Assembly: GCA_016280635.1 (NCBI GenBank)
Contig: JAEEHC010000052.1
Coordinates: 1 to 64,000, forward strand
Direction of reading: 5' to 3'
Length of the DNA stretch: 64,000 bases
DNA from: Erysipelotrichaceae bacterium
GTDB lineage: Bacteria; Bacillota_I; Bacilli_A; Erysipelotrichales; Erysipelotrichaceae
Shown here: piece by piece, positions 44,045 to 52,763 of the stretch
Layout: each line of letters starts with the position of its first letter
How positions within the stretch are numbered: position 1 is the stretch's first letter
Made by a program: the position numbers and the translations under genes
Notes under the pieces: model-generated
Told to the model about the DNA's origin: nothing
Seen by the model: only the letters and a program-made list of their open reading frames with translations
Database searches by the model: none

Positions 44045-45025
44045 ATGAAAAAACTTCTTATCGCATTATTAACCGTACTGATGACCCTCAGCTTTGCCGG
44101 CTGCAGTTCATCAAAATCCGATAAAATCGTCATCTATACCTGTCAGGAAGAAGAGCGCATTCAGGCCATGAAGGCTGCCATTTCCGAAAAGTTCCCGGAT
44201 CTCGACATCGTCATCGAACAGGTCGGAACCGGCAATCTGGCCGCGAAAATCAAGACCGAAGGTACCGGCATTGAAGCCGACATCATCGTTGACCTGGAAG
44301 CTGCCCACATGGAGAATCTGAAGGACAACTTCGCTGATCTTTCTTCCTTTGATACATCCGCCTTTGTTGAAGGCGTCAATCCCGCTCATCACAAGTATGT
44401 CATGTGGGTAAAGCAGTACTGCGGCATTACCTTAAACGCAGCATACTTCCGCGAGCACAACTGGGAATACCCCAAGACTTATGAAGATCTGCTGGACAGC
44501 AGATATCAGGGCTTACTGGCCATGCCTGACCCGACTACTTCCGGTACCGGCTATGCCTACTATCTGAATGTTGTCAACATGGTTGGCGAAGACAAGGCTC
44601 TGGAATACTTCAAGGCCTTAGCCGGCAATGCCAAACAGTTCACTTCCTCAGGAAGCGGCCCGATCAGCTTATTAAAGCAGGGCGAGATCGTTCTGGCCAT
44701 GGGCATGGTCTTCCAGGGCGTCGCTGAGATCAATGACGGTGCTGACTATGCAGTCATTGAACTGGAAAGCGGCGATCCCTACAACCAGACCGGTGCTGCC
44801 ATCATCTCCGGCAGAGAAAACAAGGAACACGTTGCCGAAGTCTTCCAGTGGTTCATTACTGATGCCCACCTGATCGACTGTGAGCAGTTCTGCCCGGGCA
44901 ACATCATGAAGAACGAAACCACCAAAATTCCCAACTACCCGCACATCAACCAGGATGCTGACATGAATGGTCTTGACAGCATCAGCCGCAAGAGCGAACT
45001 GTTAGGAAAGTGGGACTTATCATGA
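44045..45025 (+). CDS. ABC transporter substrate-binding lipoprotein (iron/2-aminoethylphosphonate type)
   Basis: 326 residues from the ATG at 44045, placed after AAAGGAGAT; a start at 44027 lies before that site. The lipobox LSFAGC gives Cys20. KIVIYTCQEEERIQAMKAAISEKFP and the TGNLAAKIKTEG segment fit the Fbp/PhnS-type periplasmic-binding-protein group. PTTSGTGYAYYLNVV is typical of these proteins. The ligand may be an aminophosphonate, spermidine-like or iron compound; the cytidylyltransferase in the operon favours an aminophosphonate or phosphocholine-like solute. It overlaps the ATPase by ATGA. Confidence 0.88.
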   Translation: MKKLLIALLTVLMTLSFAGCSSSKSDKIVIYTCQEEERIQAMKAAISEKFPDLDIVIEQVGTGNLAAKIKTEGTGIEADIIVDLEAAHMENLKDNFADLSSFDTSAFVEGVNPAHHKYVMWVKQYCGITLNAAYFREHNWEYPKTYEDLLDSRYQGLLAMPDPTTSGTGYAYYLNVVNMVGEDKALEYFKALAGNAKQFTSSGSGPISLLKQGEIVLAMGMVFQGVAEINDGADYAVIELESGDPYNQTGAAIISGRENKEHVAEVFQWFITDAHLIDCEQFCPGNIMKNETTKIPNYPHINQDADMNGLDSISRKSELLGKWDLS

Positions 45026-45786
45026 GTGAATTCTTTGAAGCCAGGAACATAACCAAGCATTTCAATAAGAAACTTATCCTTAATGACGTATCCTTTACCG
45101 TCAACAAGGGGGAACTGATGTCCATCATCGGTCCTTCCGGCTGCGGCAAGACCACGCTGTTAAGAATGATGATCGGTCTGGAAACCGCTGACAGTGGCCG
45201 GATGTACCTGGAAGGCCAGGACATTACCGATCTGCATCCTTCCAAGCGCAACATGGGCATCGTCTTCCAGAACTATTCCCTCTTTGAGAACATGAACGTT
45301 CTGGAAAACGTCGCCTACCCGCTGCGCAACAAGCGCAAGATCAGCAAGGAAGAATCCGTCAAGCAGGCTCTGGAACTTCTGGAAATGGTCAAGCTGACTG
45401 ATGAGCAGAAGAAGTATCCCGCTCAGCTTTCCGGCGGCCAGAGACAGCGTGTCGCCATCATCCGTACCTTGGCCCTGCAGCCGGACATCATCCTGTTCGA
45501 CGAACCGATGAGCGCCCTTGATGCCAACATCCGTCTGACTCTGCAGAAGGAACTGAAGGCTCTGCAGAAGCGCACTCACACCACCATGTGCTATGTTACC
45601 CATGACGTTGAGGAAGCCTATCTGCTTTCCGATCGGATCATGATCATTGATGAGGGCGTCATCCAGCAGCTGGATACCCCGACCAACATCTTCGTCAATC
45701 CGGCCAATGACTTTGTCCGGGAATTCGTCAACGGACACATTCTCGACAAGATGGAGTCGTTAGAAAGCGTCGTGCCGCATGTATAA
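45022..45786 (+). CDS. ABC transporter ATP-binding protein (PhnT/PotA-like)
   Basis: 254 residues from the ATG at 45022. Walker A is GPSGCGKTT, the signature is LSGGQRQRVAIIRTL and Walker B is IILFDEPMSALD, with VTHDVEEAYLLSD. It lacks the long C-terminal domain of MalK types. It energises the fused permease that follows with an eight-base overlap. Confidence 0.94.
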   Translation: MSEFFEARNITKHFNKKLILNDVSFTVNKGELMSIIGPSGCGKTTLLRMMIGLETADSGRMYLEGQDITDLHPSKRNMGIVFQNYSLFENMNVLENVAYPLRNKRKISKEESVKQALELLEMVKLTDEQKKYPAQLSGGQRQRVAIIRTLALQPDIILFDEPMSALDANIRLTLQKELKALQKRTHTTMCYVTHDVEEAYLLSDRIMIIDEGVIQQLDTPTNIFVNPANDFVREFVNGHILDKMESLESVVPHV

Positions 45787-47359
45787 GAAGAACCGCGCAT
45801 TGGGCATTCTTCTGACCGTCTTCTTTACGGTTACCGTCCTGGTTCCCTTTTTCAGCCTGATCACTGCCATCGAGCCCGGCTCACTGGCCCCGCTGCTGCA
45901 GTCGGAACAGTTCAAGAAAGCGCTGCTTAACTCGCTTTCGGTAACCTCCTTTTCAACGGTCATTGCCCTGTCCATTGCCTATGTGATCGCCTTTACGATC
46001 AACCGGACCAAGATCAGACACCGGGAATTTCTGACCATGCTGTTCACGCTGCCAATGCTGATCCCGTCCATTTCCCACGGCATTGGCTTCATCAACCTGT
46101 TTGGTACCAATGGCCTGATCGCCAACCTGAACATCTTCGGCTTCAAGGGAATCGTGATGGGAAGCATCATGTATTCCTTCCCGACCGCCTTTCTGATGTT
46201 CAATGATGCCTTCAAGTACATTGACAACTCCCTGTATGAAAACGCCCGCGTTCTGGGTCTGAACCGCTGGGAAACCTTCCGGAAGATCACTTTCCCTTAC
46301 ATGCGCAAGTCCTTCTTCCCCTCCCTGTTTGCGGTATTTACCCTGATCTTTACCGACTATGGCGTACCATTAACCATCGGGGGCAACTACATCACCCTGC
46401 CGGTCTACCTCTACAAGCAGGTCATCGGCTTGCTGGACTTCTCCAAGGGAACGATCATCGGTCTGTTCCTACTGATCCCGGCTACCATTTCCTTCTTGAT
46501 GGATGCCTTCCGCAAGGATCATGAGGTCAACGACAACGTCGTCAATCCCTATGTCGTTCAGCCCAACAAGGTCAGAGACGTCATCTGCGCGGCAGTGTCC
46601 TATTCGGTCATCGTGCTGATGGTTGCCATTCTGGGTTCCTTCGTCTACCTGTCCTTTGTCCACAAGTTCCCCTCGGACATGTCACTGTCCCTGGACCACT
46701 TCGGCTATCTGGCCCGCAATGATCTGAGCAAGTATTTCTTCAATTCCCTGATCATCTCGGTGGCTACTTCCGTTCTGGGTACCGCCATCGCCTATGCCAG
46801 TGCCGTCATGGTCACCCGCAGCAACAACAACCTGCGCAAGCTGATCCACATTCTCTCCATCGTTTCAATGTCCATTCCCGGCATCGTTCTGGGTCTGTCC
46901 TACATCATCGCCTTCCGCAAGACGCCGGTGTTCAACACCTATGTGATCATTGTCATCTGTAACATCGTCCACTTCACTTCTTCACCTTATTTATTGGCCT
47001 ATAACGCCCTCAATAAGGTAAACAAGACCTATGAAGACCTCGGTGCTACCTATGACATCAACACCGCCAAGATCACCTGGAAGGTTCTTATCCCGGTCAC
47101 CCGGGGAACGATATTGGAGATGTTCAGCTACATCTTCGTCAACTCGATGATGACCATCAGTGCCGTGGCCTTCCTGTACAACAGTTCGACCATGCCGCTG
47201 TCCCTGCTCATCAACCGCTATGAAAACTCCCTGATGATGGAGGAAACCGCCATCATCTCCCTGCTCATCCTGGTAGTCAACCTGCTGGTGAAGAGCGCTG
47301 TCTACCTGATCAAGAGAAAGGATGCCAGGAGGAAGAAAGAACATGAGCTTAACTTATAA
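45779..47359 (+). CDS. Fused double permease of an ABC importer (FbpB/PhnU type)
   Basis: 526 residues with about twelve membrane helices: two binding-protein-dependent permease domains in one chain. The EAA-like loops are at about residues 157 (YENARVLGLNRWETFRKITFP) and about 419 (YEDLGATYDINTAKI...LIP). One polypeptide therefore forms the entire pore. It overlaps the ATPase gene and the next gene, so all four genes are tightly coupled. Confidence 0.92.
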   Translation: MYKKNRALGILLTVFFTVTVLVPFFSLITAIEPGSLAPLLQSEQFKKALLNSLSVTSFSTVIALSIAYVIAFTINRTKIRHREFLTMLFTLPMLIPSISHGIGFINLFGTNGLIANLNIFGFKGIVMGSIMYSFPTAFLMFNDAFKYIDNSLYENARVLGLNRWETFRKITFPYMRKSFFPSLFAVFTLIFTDYGVPLTIGGNYITLPVYLYKQVIGLLDFSKGTIIGLFLLIPATISFLMDAFRKDHEVNDNVVNPYVVQPNKVRDVICAAVSYSVIVLMVAILGSFVYLSFVHKFPSDMSLSLDHFGYLARNDLSKYFFNSLIISVATSVLGTAIAYASAVMVTRSNNNLRKLIHILSIVSMSIPGIVLGLSYIIAFRKTPVFNTYVIIVICNIVHFTSSPYLLAYNALNKVNKTYEDLGATYDINTAKITWKVLIPVTRGTILEMFSYIFVNSMMTISAVAFLYNSSTMPLSLLINRYENSLMMEETAIISLLILVVNLLVKSAVYLIKRKDARRKKEHELNL

Positions 47360-48248
47360 TCAGTTTGAAATACTGACCTACCTGGAGAAGAACCCCCAGG
47401 AAAAGGTCTCCCAGCGTCAGCTGTCCCAGGATCTGAAGCTTTCCCTGTCCACCATCAACAAGACGATCGGTGAACTGGATGATTTGGATTATGTCAAGTA
47501 CGATTCTTCACTGATCCTGACCATGGCCGGTCTGAAGGCTCTGGAGCCCTACCGGGTCAGACGGGCGATCATGCTGGCAGCCGGTTTCGGCTCCCGAATG
47601 GTACCGCTGACTCTCAATACCCCCAAGCCGATGATCAAGGTCCATGGCAAGCCGATGATCGAGACCCTGCTGGATGCCTGCGTCAAGGCGGAGATCCAGG
47701 AGATCATCGTCGTCATCGGTTATCTGGGAGAGCAGTTTGAGATCCTCAAGAAGAAGTATCCCAACATCATCTTCCTCACTAATGACCTCTATAATGAGAC
47801 CAACAACATCTCCTCCGCCCTGGTCGCCAAGGATTTCTTCCAGAGCGCCTACGTCATGGAGAGCGATCTGGTCCTCTATAACGACAGCCTGATCAGAAAG
47901 TATGAGTATCACTCAAACTTCTTGGGCAAGTATGTTCACCGCACTGATGACTGGTGCTTTGAGGTAAACAAGAAGGGCATCATCACCGAGGAAAAGGTCG
48001 GCGGCATTGACTGTTATCACATGTACGGCATTTCCTTCTTCAGTGCTGAAGACGGCCTGAAACTGGCCACTGACATTCCGGAAGTCTATGAGTCTCCGGG
48101 CGGAAAGGAAAAGTACTGGGAACAGGTACCGCTGGTCTACCGCCGCAAGAACTACAATGTTCACATCCGGGAATGCCATGAGGATGACATTGTCGAGATC
48201 GATACCTTCAATGAACTGAAGCAGATCGATCATGTCTATGATTGTTAG
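47343..48248 (+). CDS. Winged-helix domain fused to a LicC/PntC-like cytidylyltransferase
   Basis: 301 residues from the ATG at 47343, behind AGGAGGAA. Residues 1-65 form a MarR-like winged helix (QFEILTYLEKNPQEKVSQRQLSQ...STINKTIGEL). The rest is a nucleotidyltransferase: AIMLAAGFGSRMVPLT, PKPMIKVHGKPMIETLL, the metal site MESDLVLYND and the late EIDTFNEL. The closest families charge phosphocholine or 2-aminoethylphosphonate with CTP. Similar fusions also have a LicA choline kinase domain; here none follows, which fits a substrate already carrying phosphorus. It may both sense and activate the imported compound (inference). Confidence 0.88.
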   Translation: MSLTYNQFEILTYLEKNPQEKVSQRQLSQDLKLSLSTINKTIGELDDLDYVKYDSSLILTMAGLKALEPYRVRRAIMLAAGFGSRMVPLTLNTPKPMIKVHGKPMIETLLDACVKAEIQEIIVVIGYLGEQFEILKKKYPNIIFLTNDLYNETNNISSALVAKDFFQSAYVMESDLVLYNDSLIRKYEYHSNFLGKYVHRTDDWCFEVNKKGIITEEKVGGIDCYHMYGISFFSAEDGLKLATDIPEVYESPGGKEKYWEQVPLVYRRKNYNVHIRECHEDDIVEIDTFNELKQIDHVYDC

Positions 48249-48272
48249 CCGCTGATTGCCAGCGGCTTTTTC
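48247..48272 (+). terminator. Rho-independent terminator
   Basis: AGCCGCTG and CAGCGGCT pair around five bases, followed by TTTTT. Confidence 0.88.
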
Positions 48273-48285
48273 TATGGTTTATAAT
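48256..48285 (+). promoter_or_regulatory. Promoter overlapping the upstream terminator
   Basis: TTGCCA at 48256-48261 lies inside the terminator hairpin and TATAAT at 48280-48285 follows with an 18-base spacer. It would serve the membrane protein-galactokinase pair. Confidence 0.5.
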
Positions 48286-48317
48286 AGAAATGATATGAAA
48301 AGAAAAGAGGTTTTGAA

Positions 48318-49907
48318 ATGATAAAGAAACTCAAGGGCTGGGCCCTTGTAATCTGGATACTGATCGTACTGGTCGGCTACTTCATCATGCTGCCGCCGAT
48401 CAATCCGACTTCGATTGCCTTCTGGGCATTCTTCCTGCCGGTATTCTTCGTACCGCTGTTTGTGATAACCCAGGTTTTCTCCCTGAAGGGCGGTTTCAAG
48501 AAGGGAAAGGCTTTATGGCCGGTCTATCTGGTCGTTGGCTGCGTTGCCGTCTACCTGCTTGGCTCGCTGCTGTTTTCACCGGTGATCAATGCCAAACATT
48601 ATACCAACCGCATCACCATTACTACCGCGGATTTTGAAAGCAGCTTCAATGAGGTTGACTTCAATAATCTGCCGTTACTGGACAAGGCTTCCTCACAGAA
48701 GGTTGGTGACCGGGTGGTAGGTCAGGCTGCTGATCTGGTATCGCAGTTTTCCGTCAGTGATGAATATTCACTGATCAACTACCGCAATGAAATTGTCCGG
48801 GTTACTCCCTTAGAGCATAATGGATTCTTCAAGTATCTGGGTAACCTGAAGGGTACCGCCGGATATGTCATCGTCGACTGCACAACCGGTGACGCCCGGC
48901 TGGTAAGAACTCAAGAGGGACTGCGCTATCTGCCCAGCGCCTACATGTTCCATGACCTGCACCGTCATGTCCGCTTCCACTATCCGTTCGAAAATCTTGG
49001 TGAGACTTCCTTTGAGGTCGATGAGAATGGTGTTCCCTACTGGATCATTCAGACCATCAGCTATACCTGGGTCAACCTGCGTCCGCAGGTTTCCGGCATC
49101 ATCGCCGTCAATGCCATGACTGGTGATTGTCATAAGTATCAGGTCTCGGAAGTACCGCAGTGGATCGATAATGTCTATGACGCCTCACTGGTCATCAGCG
49201 AGATCGATTCCTGGGGTCTGTATCAGAACGGCTACTTCAATTCCCTGTTCGCTCAGAAAAACGTCGTACAGACAACGGACGGCTATACCTACATCACTGC
49301 TGACGATGATGTCTTCATGTACACCGGCATCACTTCCGTTTCCAGCGATGAAAGTAACATTGGCTTCGTACTGGTCAATCTGCGTACCCATCAGGCTGAC
49401 TACTTCGAGATCCCCGGTGCTGAGGAATTCAGCGCCATGGACAGCGCCGTTGGTGCCGTTCAGGAAAAAAACTACATCTCCACCTTCCCGCTATTGATCA
49501 AACTGTCTGGCCGGCCAACCTATCTGGTCTCTTTGAAAGACAGCGCCGGTCTGGTCAAGATGTACGGTTTCATCGATGTCTCCAACTATCAGAAGGTTAC
49601 CGTAACTGACAGCTCACTGGGCATCGTCAATGCGGCTAATGAATACCTGAAGACCTATCACAATGATCCGGTCATTGATGAGTATCATGAGGATCTGATG
49701 ACCATCGTCACGATCAATCAGACGGTTGTCAACGGCAACACCTGCTACTTCATCACTGACCAGAACTATAACCGCTACCAGCTGGATATCAATGTCGACC
49801 TGTCAGTTACTCCGTTCATTGGAGTTAATGACACCTATAAGGTGAAATATTATGAAAACGGCTCACTAAGAGTCATTGTAGGAATCGAGGCAAACTATGG
49901 ACAGTAA
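48318..49907 (+). CDS. Large membrane-anchored protein of unknown function
   Basis: 529 residues. Three hydrophobic segments (about residues 8-27, 34-53, 66-90) form an N-terminal anchor. A long outside region (about 95-529) is beta-rich, with repeats of a pattern such as GYVIVDCTTGDARLV, SGIIAVNAMTGDCHKYQ and IGFVLVNLRTHQADYF, which may be propeller-like or PepSY-like strands. I do not recognise a named family. Its last 11 bases overlap the galactokinase-family gene, suggesting linked function. Confidence 0.75.
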   Translation: MIKKLKGWALVIWILIVLVGYFIMLPPINPTSIAFWAFFLPVFFVPLFVITQVFSLKGGFKKGKALWPVYLVVGCVAVYLLGSLLFSPVINAKHYTNRITITTADFESSFNEVDFNNLPLLDKASSQKVGDRVVGQAADLVSQFSVSDEYSLINYRNEIVRVTPLEHNGFFKYLGNLKGTAGYVIVDCTTGDARLVRTQEGLRYLPSAYMFHDLHRHVRFHYPFENLGETSFEVDENGVPYWIIQTISYTWVNLRPQVSGIIAVNAMTGDCHKYQVSEVPQWIDNVYDASLVISEIDSWGLYQNGYFNSLFAQKNVVQTTDGYTYITADDDVFMYTGITSVSSDESNIGFVLVNLRTHQADYFEIPGAEEFSAMDSAVGAVQEKNYISTFPLLIKLSGRPTYLVSLKDSAGLVKMYGFIDVSNYQKVTVTDSSLGIVNAANEYLKTYHNDPVIDEYHEDLMTIVTINQTVVNGNTCYFITDQNYNRYQLDINVDLSVTPFIGVNDTYKVKYYENGSLRVIVGIEANYGQ

Positions 49908-51168
49908 GGAATTAAGAAGAAGACTGGAAAATGATGAACTGAAGGATCAATTGCTGGACATCTATCTGGATCCCAGCTGGCTGGACAGACAGAAACAGCG
50001 TTATCTCAAGGCTCTGGATCGCTTTGAGGAACTCTATGGACCGGGTGAGGTAATGGTGTTGTCCGTACCGGGCCGCAGCGAGGTTGGCGGTAACCATACC
50101 GACCACCAGCACGGCAAGGTCGTAGCCTGTGGCATTAACCTGGACATCATCGCCTTCATACGCAAGGCGGAGGACATCGACTTTGTTTCTGATGACCGCA
50201 GCGTCAAGATCAGCCTGAATGATCTCGCCTATGCCAAGAAGGAAGAGCATACCACCCGCTCACTGGTCAAGGGCGTCGTCAAGAGACTGGCTACCCTGGG
50301 TTATCAGACCGGCGGCTTCCGCGGCTTCATGACCTCGGAAGTACTGGTCGGCTCGGGAATGAGTTCTTCCGCTGCCTTTGAAGTCATGATCGGCAACATC
50401 ATCAGTTATCTCTACAATGACGGTAAGATCGACGGCGTGGAGATCGCCAAGGTCTCCCAGTTTGCCGAGAATGTCTATTTCGGCAAGCCCTGCGGACTGA
50501 TGGACCAGATGGCCTGTTCCCTGGGCAATCTGATCAACATTGACTTCAAGGATAATGATAATCCGTTGGTTCACCGCGTTGATGTCGATTTCTCCCGTTT
50601 CGGCTATTCGCTGTGCATTGTTGATACTAAGGGCTCCCATGCCTCTCTGACCGATGAATATGCCGCCATTCCGGAAGAGATGAAGAAAGTTGCAGCCGTA
50701 CTTGGTCACACTTACGTCAGCGAAATGACTTATGATGAAGTTATTGAGCACATTGACGAGATCAGAGAGAAATGCGGCGACCGCGCGGTGCTCAGAAGCG
50801 TGCATGTCATTCAGGAAAACAAACGGGTCGATCAGCAGGTAGAGGCGCTGGAAAGCGGCGACTTTGCCGGTTTCCTGAAACTGGTCAAGGCCTCCGGTGA
50901 TTCTTCCTACAAGTATCTGCAGAATGTCTTTGCCTGCAAGGACTACAATAACCAGTCCGTTTCCCTGGGCTTATTGGCCAGTGAGCTGGCCTTAGGTGAC
51001 AATGGGGTGGTCAGAGTGCATGGCGGCGGGTTTGCCGGCAGCATTCAGGCCTTTGTCAAGGACGGCTTTGTACCCGAATATAAGGAAAAGATTGAAAAGG
51101 TCTTTGGACCGGGTAGTTGCCATGTACTGAAGGTCAGGAAGTACGGTGGGCTGAAAGTCATAGGTTAA
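49897..51168 (+). CDS. Galactokinase-family sugar kinase (GHMP superfamily)
   Basis: 423 residues. The substrate motif reads GRSEVGGNHTDHQHGKV in place of the usual GRxNLIGEHTDY, keeping HTD. The ATP loop is VLVGSGMSSSAAFE (about residue 150). GKPCGLMDQMACSLG and the C-terminal RVHGGGFAGSIQAFV complete the GHMP set. Galactokinases phosphorylate the anomeric carbon of galactose; this variant may use another sugar. No galT or galE is adjacent. It overlaps the membrane protein gene by 11 bases. Confidence 0.88.
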   Translation: MDSKELRRRLENDELKDQLLDIYLDPSWLDRQKQRYLKALDRFEELYGPGEVMVLSVPGRSEVGGNHTDHQHGKVVACGINLDIIAFIRKAEDIDFVSDDRSVKISLNDLAYAKKEEHTTRSLVKGVVKRLATLGYQTGGFRGFMTSEVLVGSGMSSSAAFEVMIGNIISYLYNDGKIDGVEIAKVSQFAENVYFGKPCGLMDQMACSLGNLINIDFKDNDNPLVHRVDVDFSRFGYSLCIVDTKGSHASLTDEYAAIPEEMKKVAAVLGHTYVSEMTYDEVIEHIDEIREKCGDRAVLRSVHVIQENKRVDQQVEALESGDFAGFLKLVKASGDSSYKYLQNVFACKDYNNQSVSLGLLASELALGDNGVVRVHGGGFAGSIQAFVKDGFVPEYKEKIEKVFGPGSCHVLKVRKYGGLKVIG

Positions 51169-51192
51169 GGCTGGTTAAGCAAATTCAAAATG

Positions 51193-51232
51193 AAAACGGA
51201 CTGGTTAAGTTCATGAGCCCAGTCCGTTTTTA
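51193..51232. terminator. Bidirectional terminator between kinase and DeoR genes
   Basis: AAAACGGACTGG and CCAGTCCGTTTT form a 12-bp stem around 14 bases. A run of T on the + strand and T-rich sequence on the minus side suit both genes. Confidence 0.85.
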
Positions 51233-51250
51233 TGTGGGAAATTGAGAATC

Positions 51251-52015
51251 TTAGTCGGCAATTATGACTTCAATGCCGTCAGCCTGACAACTGCGGATAT
51301 CGTCTTCCGGAGTCTTACTGTCGGTAACCAGAACATCGATGTCCCGATAGGAAGCCACGGTGTAGCGTACTCTCCGGTTGAATTTGGAATGATCAGCCAC
51401 AAAAATGACCTTATCTGACTGATCGATGATGTACTTCTTCAGTATGGTGACATCGAGAGAGTAATCGGTGACACCTTGCGAGGGAGAGATGGAAGCTGCG
51501 CCCATGATGGTCTTCTGAAAGTTGAAAACGCCGATATCATAACTGTTGAGCATGTTGGTGACCGTTCCGTCGTCCCTTTTAAGTAGTCCGCCGAGGATGA
51601 TTACCTTGATGTTTTCACTGCTCAAAAGAGCTTGGGCAACGGCAAGAGCATTGGTAACCGCAACGACCTTCTTACCGCTGGCAGCCAGCTGCTTGGCAAC
51701 TTCCAGAGCAGTGGTACCGCCGTCAATGAAAACTGCTTCCTCGTCTTCGATCATTTCCACCGTCTTGCGGGCGATCGCCTGCTTTTCCGCCAGTCTGGTG
51801 ACGGCACGGCTGTCAAATGACTGCTCAGGTTCGTATACCCTGCCTTCTATGGCGCCTCCGTAAACCCGGCGTAACAGGCCCTGTTCTTCGAGTTCCTCCA
51901 GATCGCGTCTGACAGTCTCCATCGTTACATTAAAGCGTTGTACGATGTCCTGAGCCTTGATCTTCTTGTCTTTTCTCAATGTATCAAGGATGTAGTCTTT
52001 TCTTTCTAATTTCAT
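51251..52015 (-). CDS. DeoR/GlpR-family transcriptional regulator
   Basis: 254 residues from the ATG at 52015; upstream open codons contain operator sequence and are not coding. The N-terminal helix-turn-helix (1-55, IKAQDIVQRFNVTMETVRRDLEELEEQG) is followed by the RVYGGA motif and a sugar-phosphate sensing domain (about 75-235, VFIDGGTTALEVAKQL, VVAVTNALAVAQ, FVADHSKFNRR). It is divergent to the PTS genes and probably represses them and itself through the repeats in the gap. Confidence 0.93.
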   Translation of the reverse strand: MKLERKDYILDTLRKDKKIKAQDIVQRFNVTMETVRRDLEELEEQGLLRRVYGGAIEGRVYEPEQSFDSRAVTRLAEKQAIARKTVEMIEDEEAVFIDGGTTALEVAKQLAASGKKVVAVTNALAVAQALLSSENIKVIILGGLLKRDDGTVTNMLNSYDIGVFNFQKTIMGAASISPSQGVTDYSLDVTILKKYIIDQSDKVIFVADHSKFNRRVRYTVASYRDIDVLVTDSKTPEDDIRSCQADGIEVIIAD

Positions 52016-52095
52016 GGTTAATCTCCAATACGCAATATTATTATGACTAATTTGGTGTTGGATTACAACTTTTTGGTGAAAATCTTTACGAAAAA

Positions 52096-52110
52096 TGTTG
52101 TATCGCAACA
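52096..52110. promoter_or_regulatory. DeoR operator copy 1
   Basis: TGTTGTATCGCAACA, a hyphenated palindrome. Seven bases later a half-site TGTTGCAA (52117-52124) covers the -35. This 15-mer recurs inverted at 52204-52218. Confidence 0.75.
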
Positions 52111-52118
52111 TTTATATG

Positions 52119-52146
52119 TTGCAATCAAAGAAATATATGTTATTAT
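52119..52146 (+). promoter_or_regulatory. Promoter of the PTS operon
   Basis: TTGCAA at 52119-52124 and TATTAT at 52141-52146 with a 16-base spacer. The -35 lies within an operator half-site. Confidence 0.55.
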
Positions 52147-52160
52147 CTAATTGAAAAAAG

Positions 52161-52185
52161 GTTGTATCGCAAATTGCGATGTTGA
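52161..52185. promoter_or_regulatory. DeoR operator copy 2 (double site)
   Basis: GTTGTATCGCAA is followed directly by TTGCGATGTTGA, an inverted pair of half-sites sharing the TTGTATCGCAA core of copy 1. It lies just downstream of the expected transcription start. Confidence 0.7.
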
Positions 52186-52203
52186 TATTAATGCTACATT
52201 TAG

Positions 52204-52218
52204 TGTTGCGATACAACA
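52204..52218. promoter_or_regulatory. DeoR operator copy 3
   Basis: TGTTGCGATACAACA, the exact reverse complement of copy 1. It lies in the leader, 20 bases before the AAAGGAG site of the first PTS gene. Confidence 0.75.
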
Positions 52219-52251
52219 TTATGCCACGTCATGGCAGAAAGGAGAATGCTT

Positions 52252-52734
52252 ATGGTCGTCTTATACAGAGTTGATGACCGGCTGATCCACGGACAGGTTC
52301 AGACTTCCTGGATCAGAGAGTATCAGGTTAACCGGATCATTGTCATTGACGATAAGGTTGTCAATGAGCCATTGACCGTTCAGATCCTGAAAATCGCCAA
52401 ACCTCCGCATGTTGATTTAGTTATCTGTGGCACCGATCGGGCAATTAATTTGCTGGAAAAAGATGCGGCGCAGGCCAATGCCAGAACGTTGGTCATCTTT
52501 AAAACCATTGCCACAGCGGCTGAACTGGTGAGGCAGGGTCTGGATATCAGATCCATGGTCATTGGTCCGACCGCTAATAAGGAAGGAACCGTCCAGATGG
52601 CTAAGAACACCTATTTCTCACCGTTAGAAGTAGATGCTGCCCGTTATCTTAATGCTAAAGAGGTAGAGATGAATATCCAATTACTGCCAAGCGAACCAAA
52701 GGTCAGCGTTGGCAGTGTACTAGAGAAAATGTAA
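52252..52734 (+). CDS. PTS mannose/fructose/sorbose-family IIB subunit
   Basis: 160 residues from the ATG at 52252; the ATGs at 52231 and 52246 lie before or too close to AAAGGAG. MVVLYRVDDRLIHGQVQTSW carries the phosphorylated His13. It passes phosphate from IIA to the sugar in the cytoplasm. No IIA gene or domain is in this operon, so IIA must come from elsewhere. First gene of the DeoR-controlled operon. Confidence 0.95.
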   Translation: MVVLYRVDDRLIHGQVQTSWIREYQVNRIIVIDDKVVNEPLTVQILKIAKPPHVDLVICGTDRAINLLEKDAAQANARTLVIFKTIATAAELVRQGLDIRSMVIGPTANKEGTVQMAKNTYFSPLEVDAARYLNAKEVEMNIQLLPSEPKVSVGSVLEKM

Positions 52735-52763
52735 CAAAATAGTTAAGGAAAGGAGAGAACACT

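Noticed and set aside
51164-51212. Repeated CTGGTTAAG sequences after the kinase gene
   Set aside because: Only two short copies beside a terminator; too little for a repeat family.
52016-52111. N-terminal extension of the DeoR regulator
   Set aside because: It overlaps operator sequence; the conserved start MKLERKDYIL lies at 52015.
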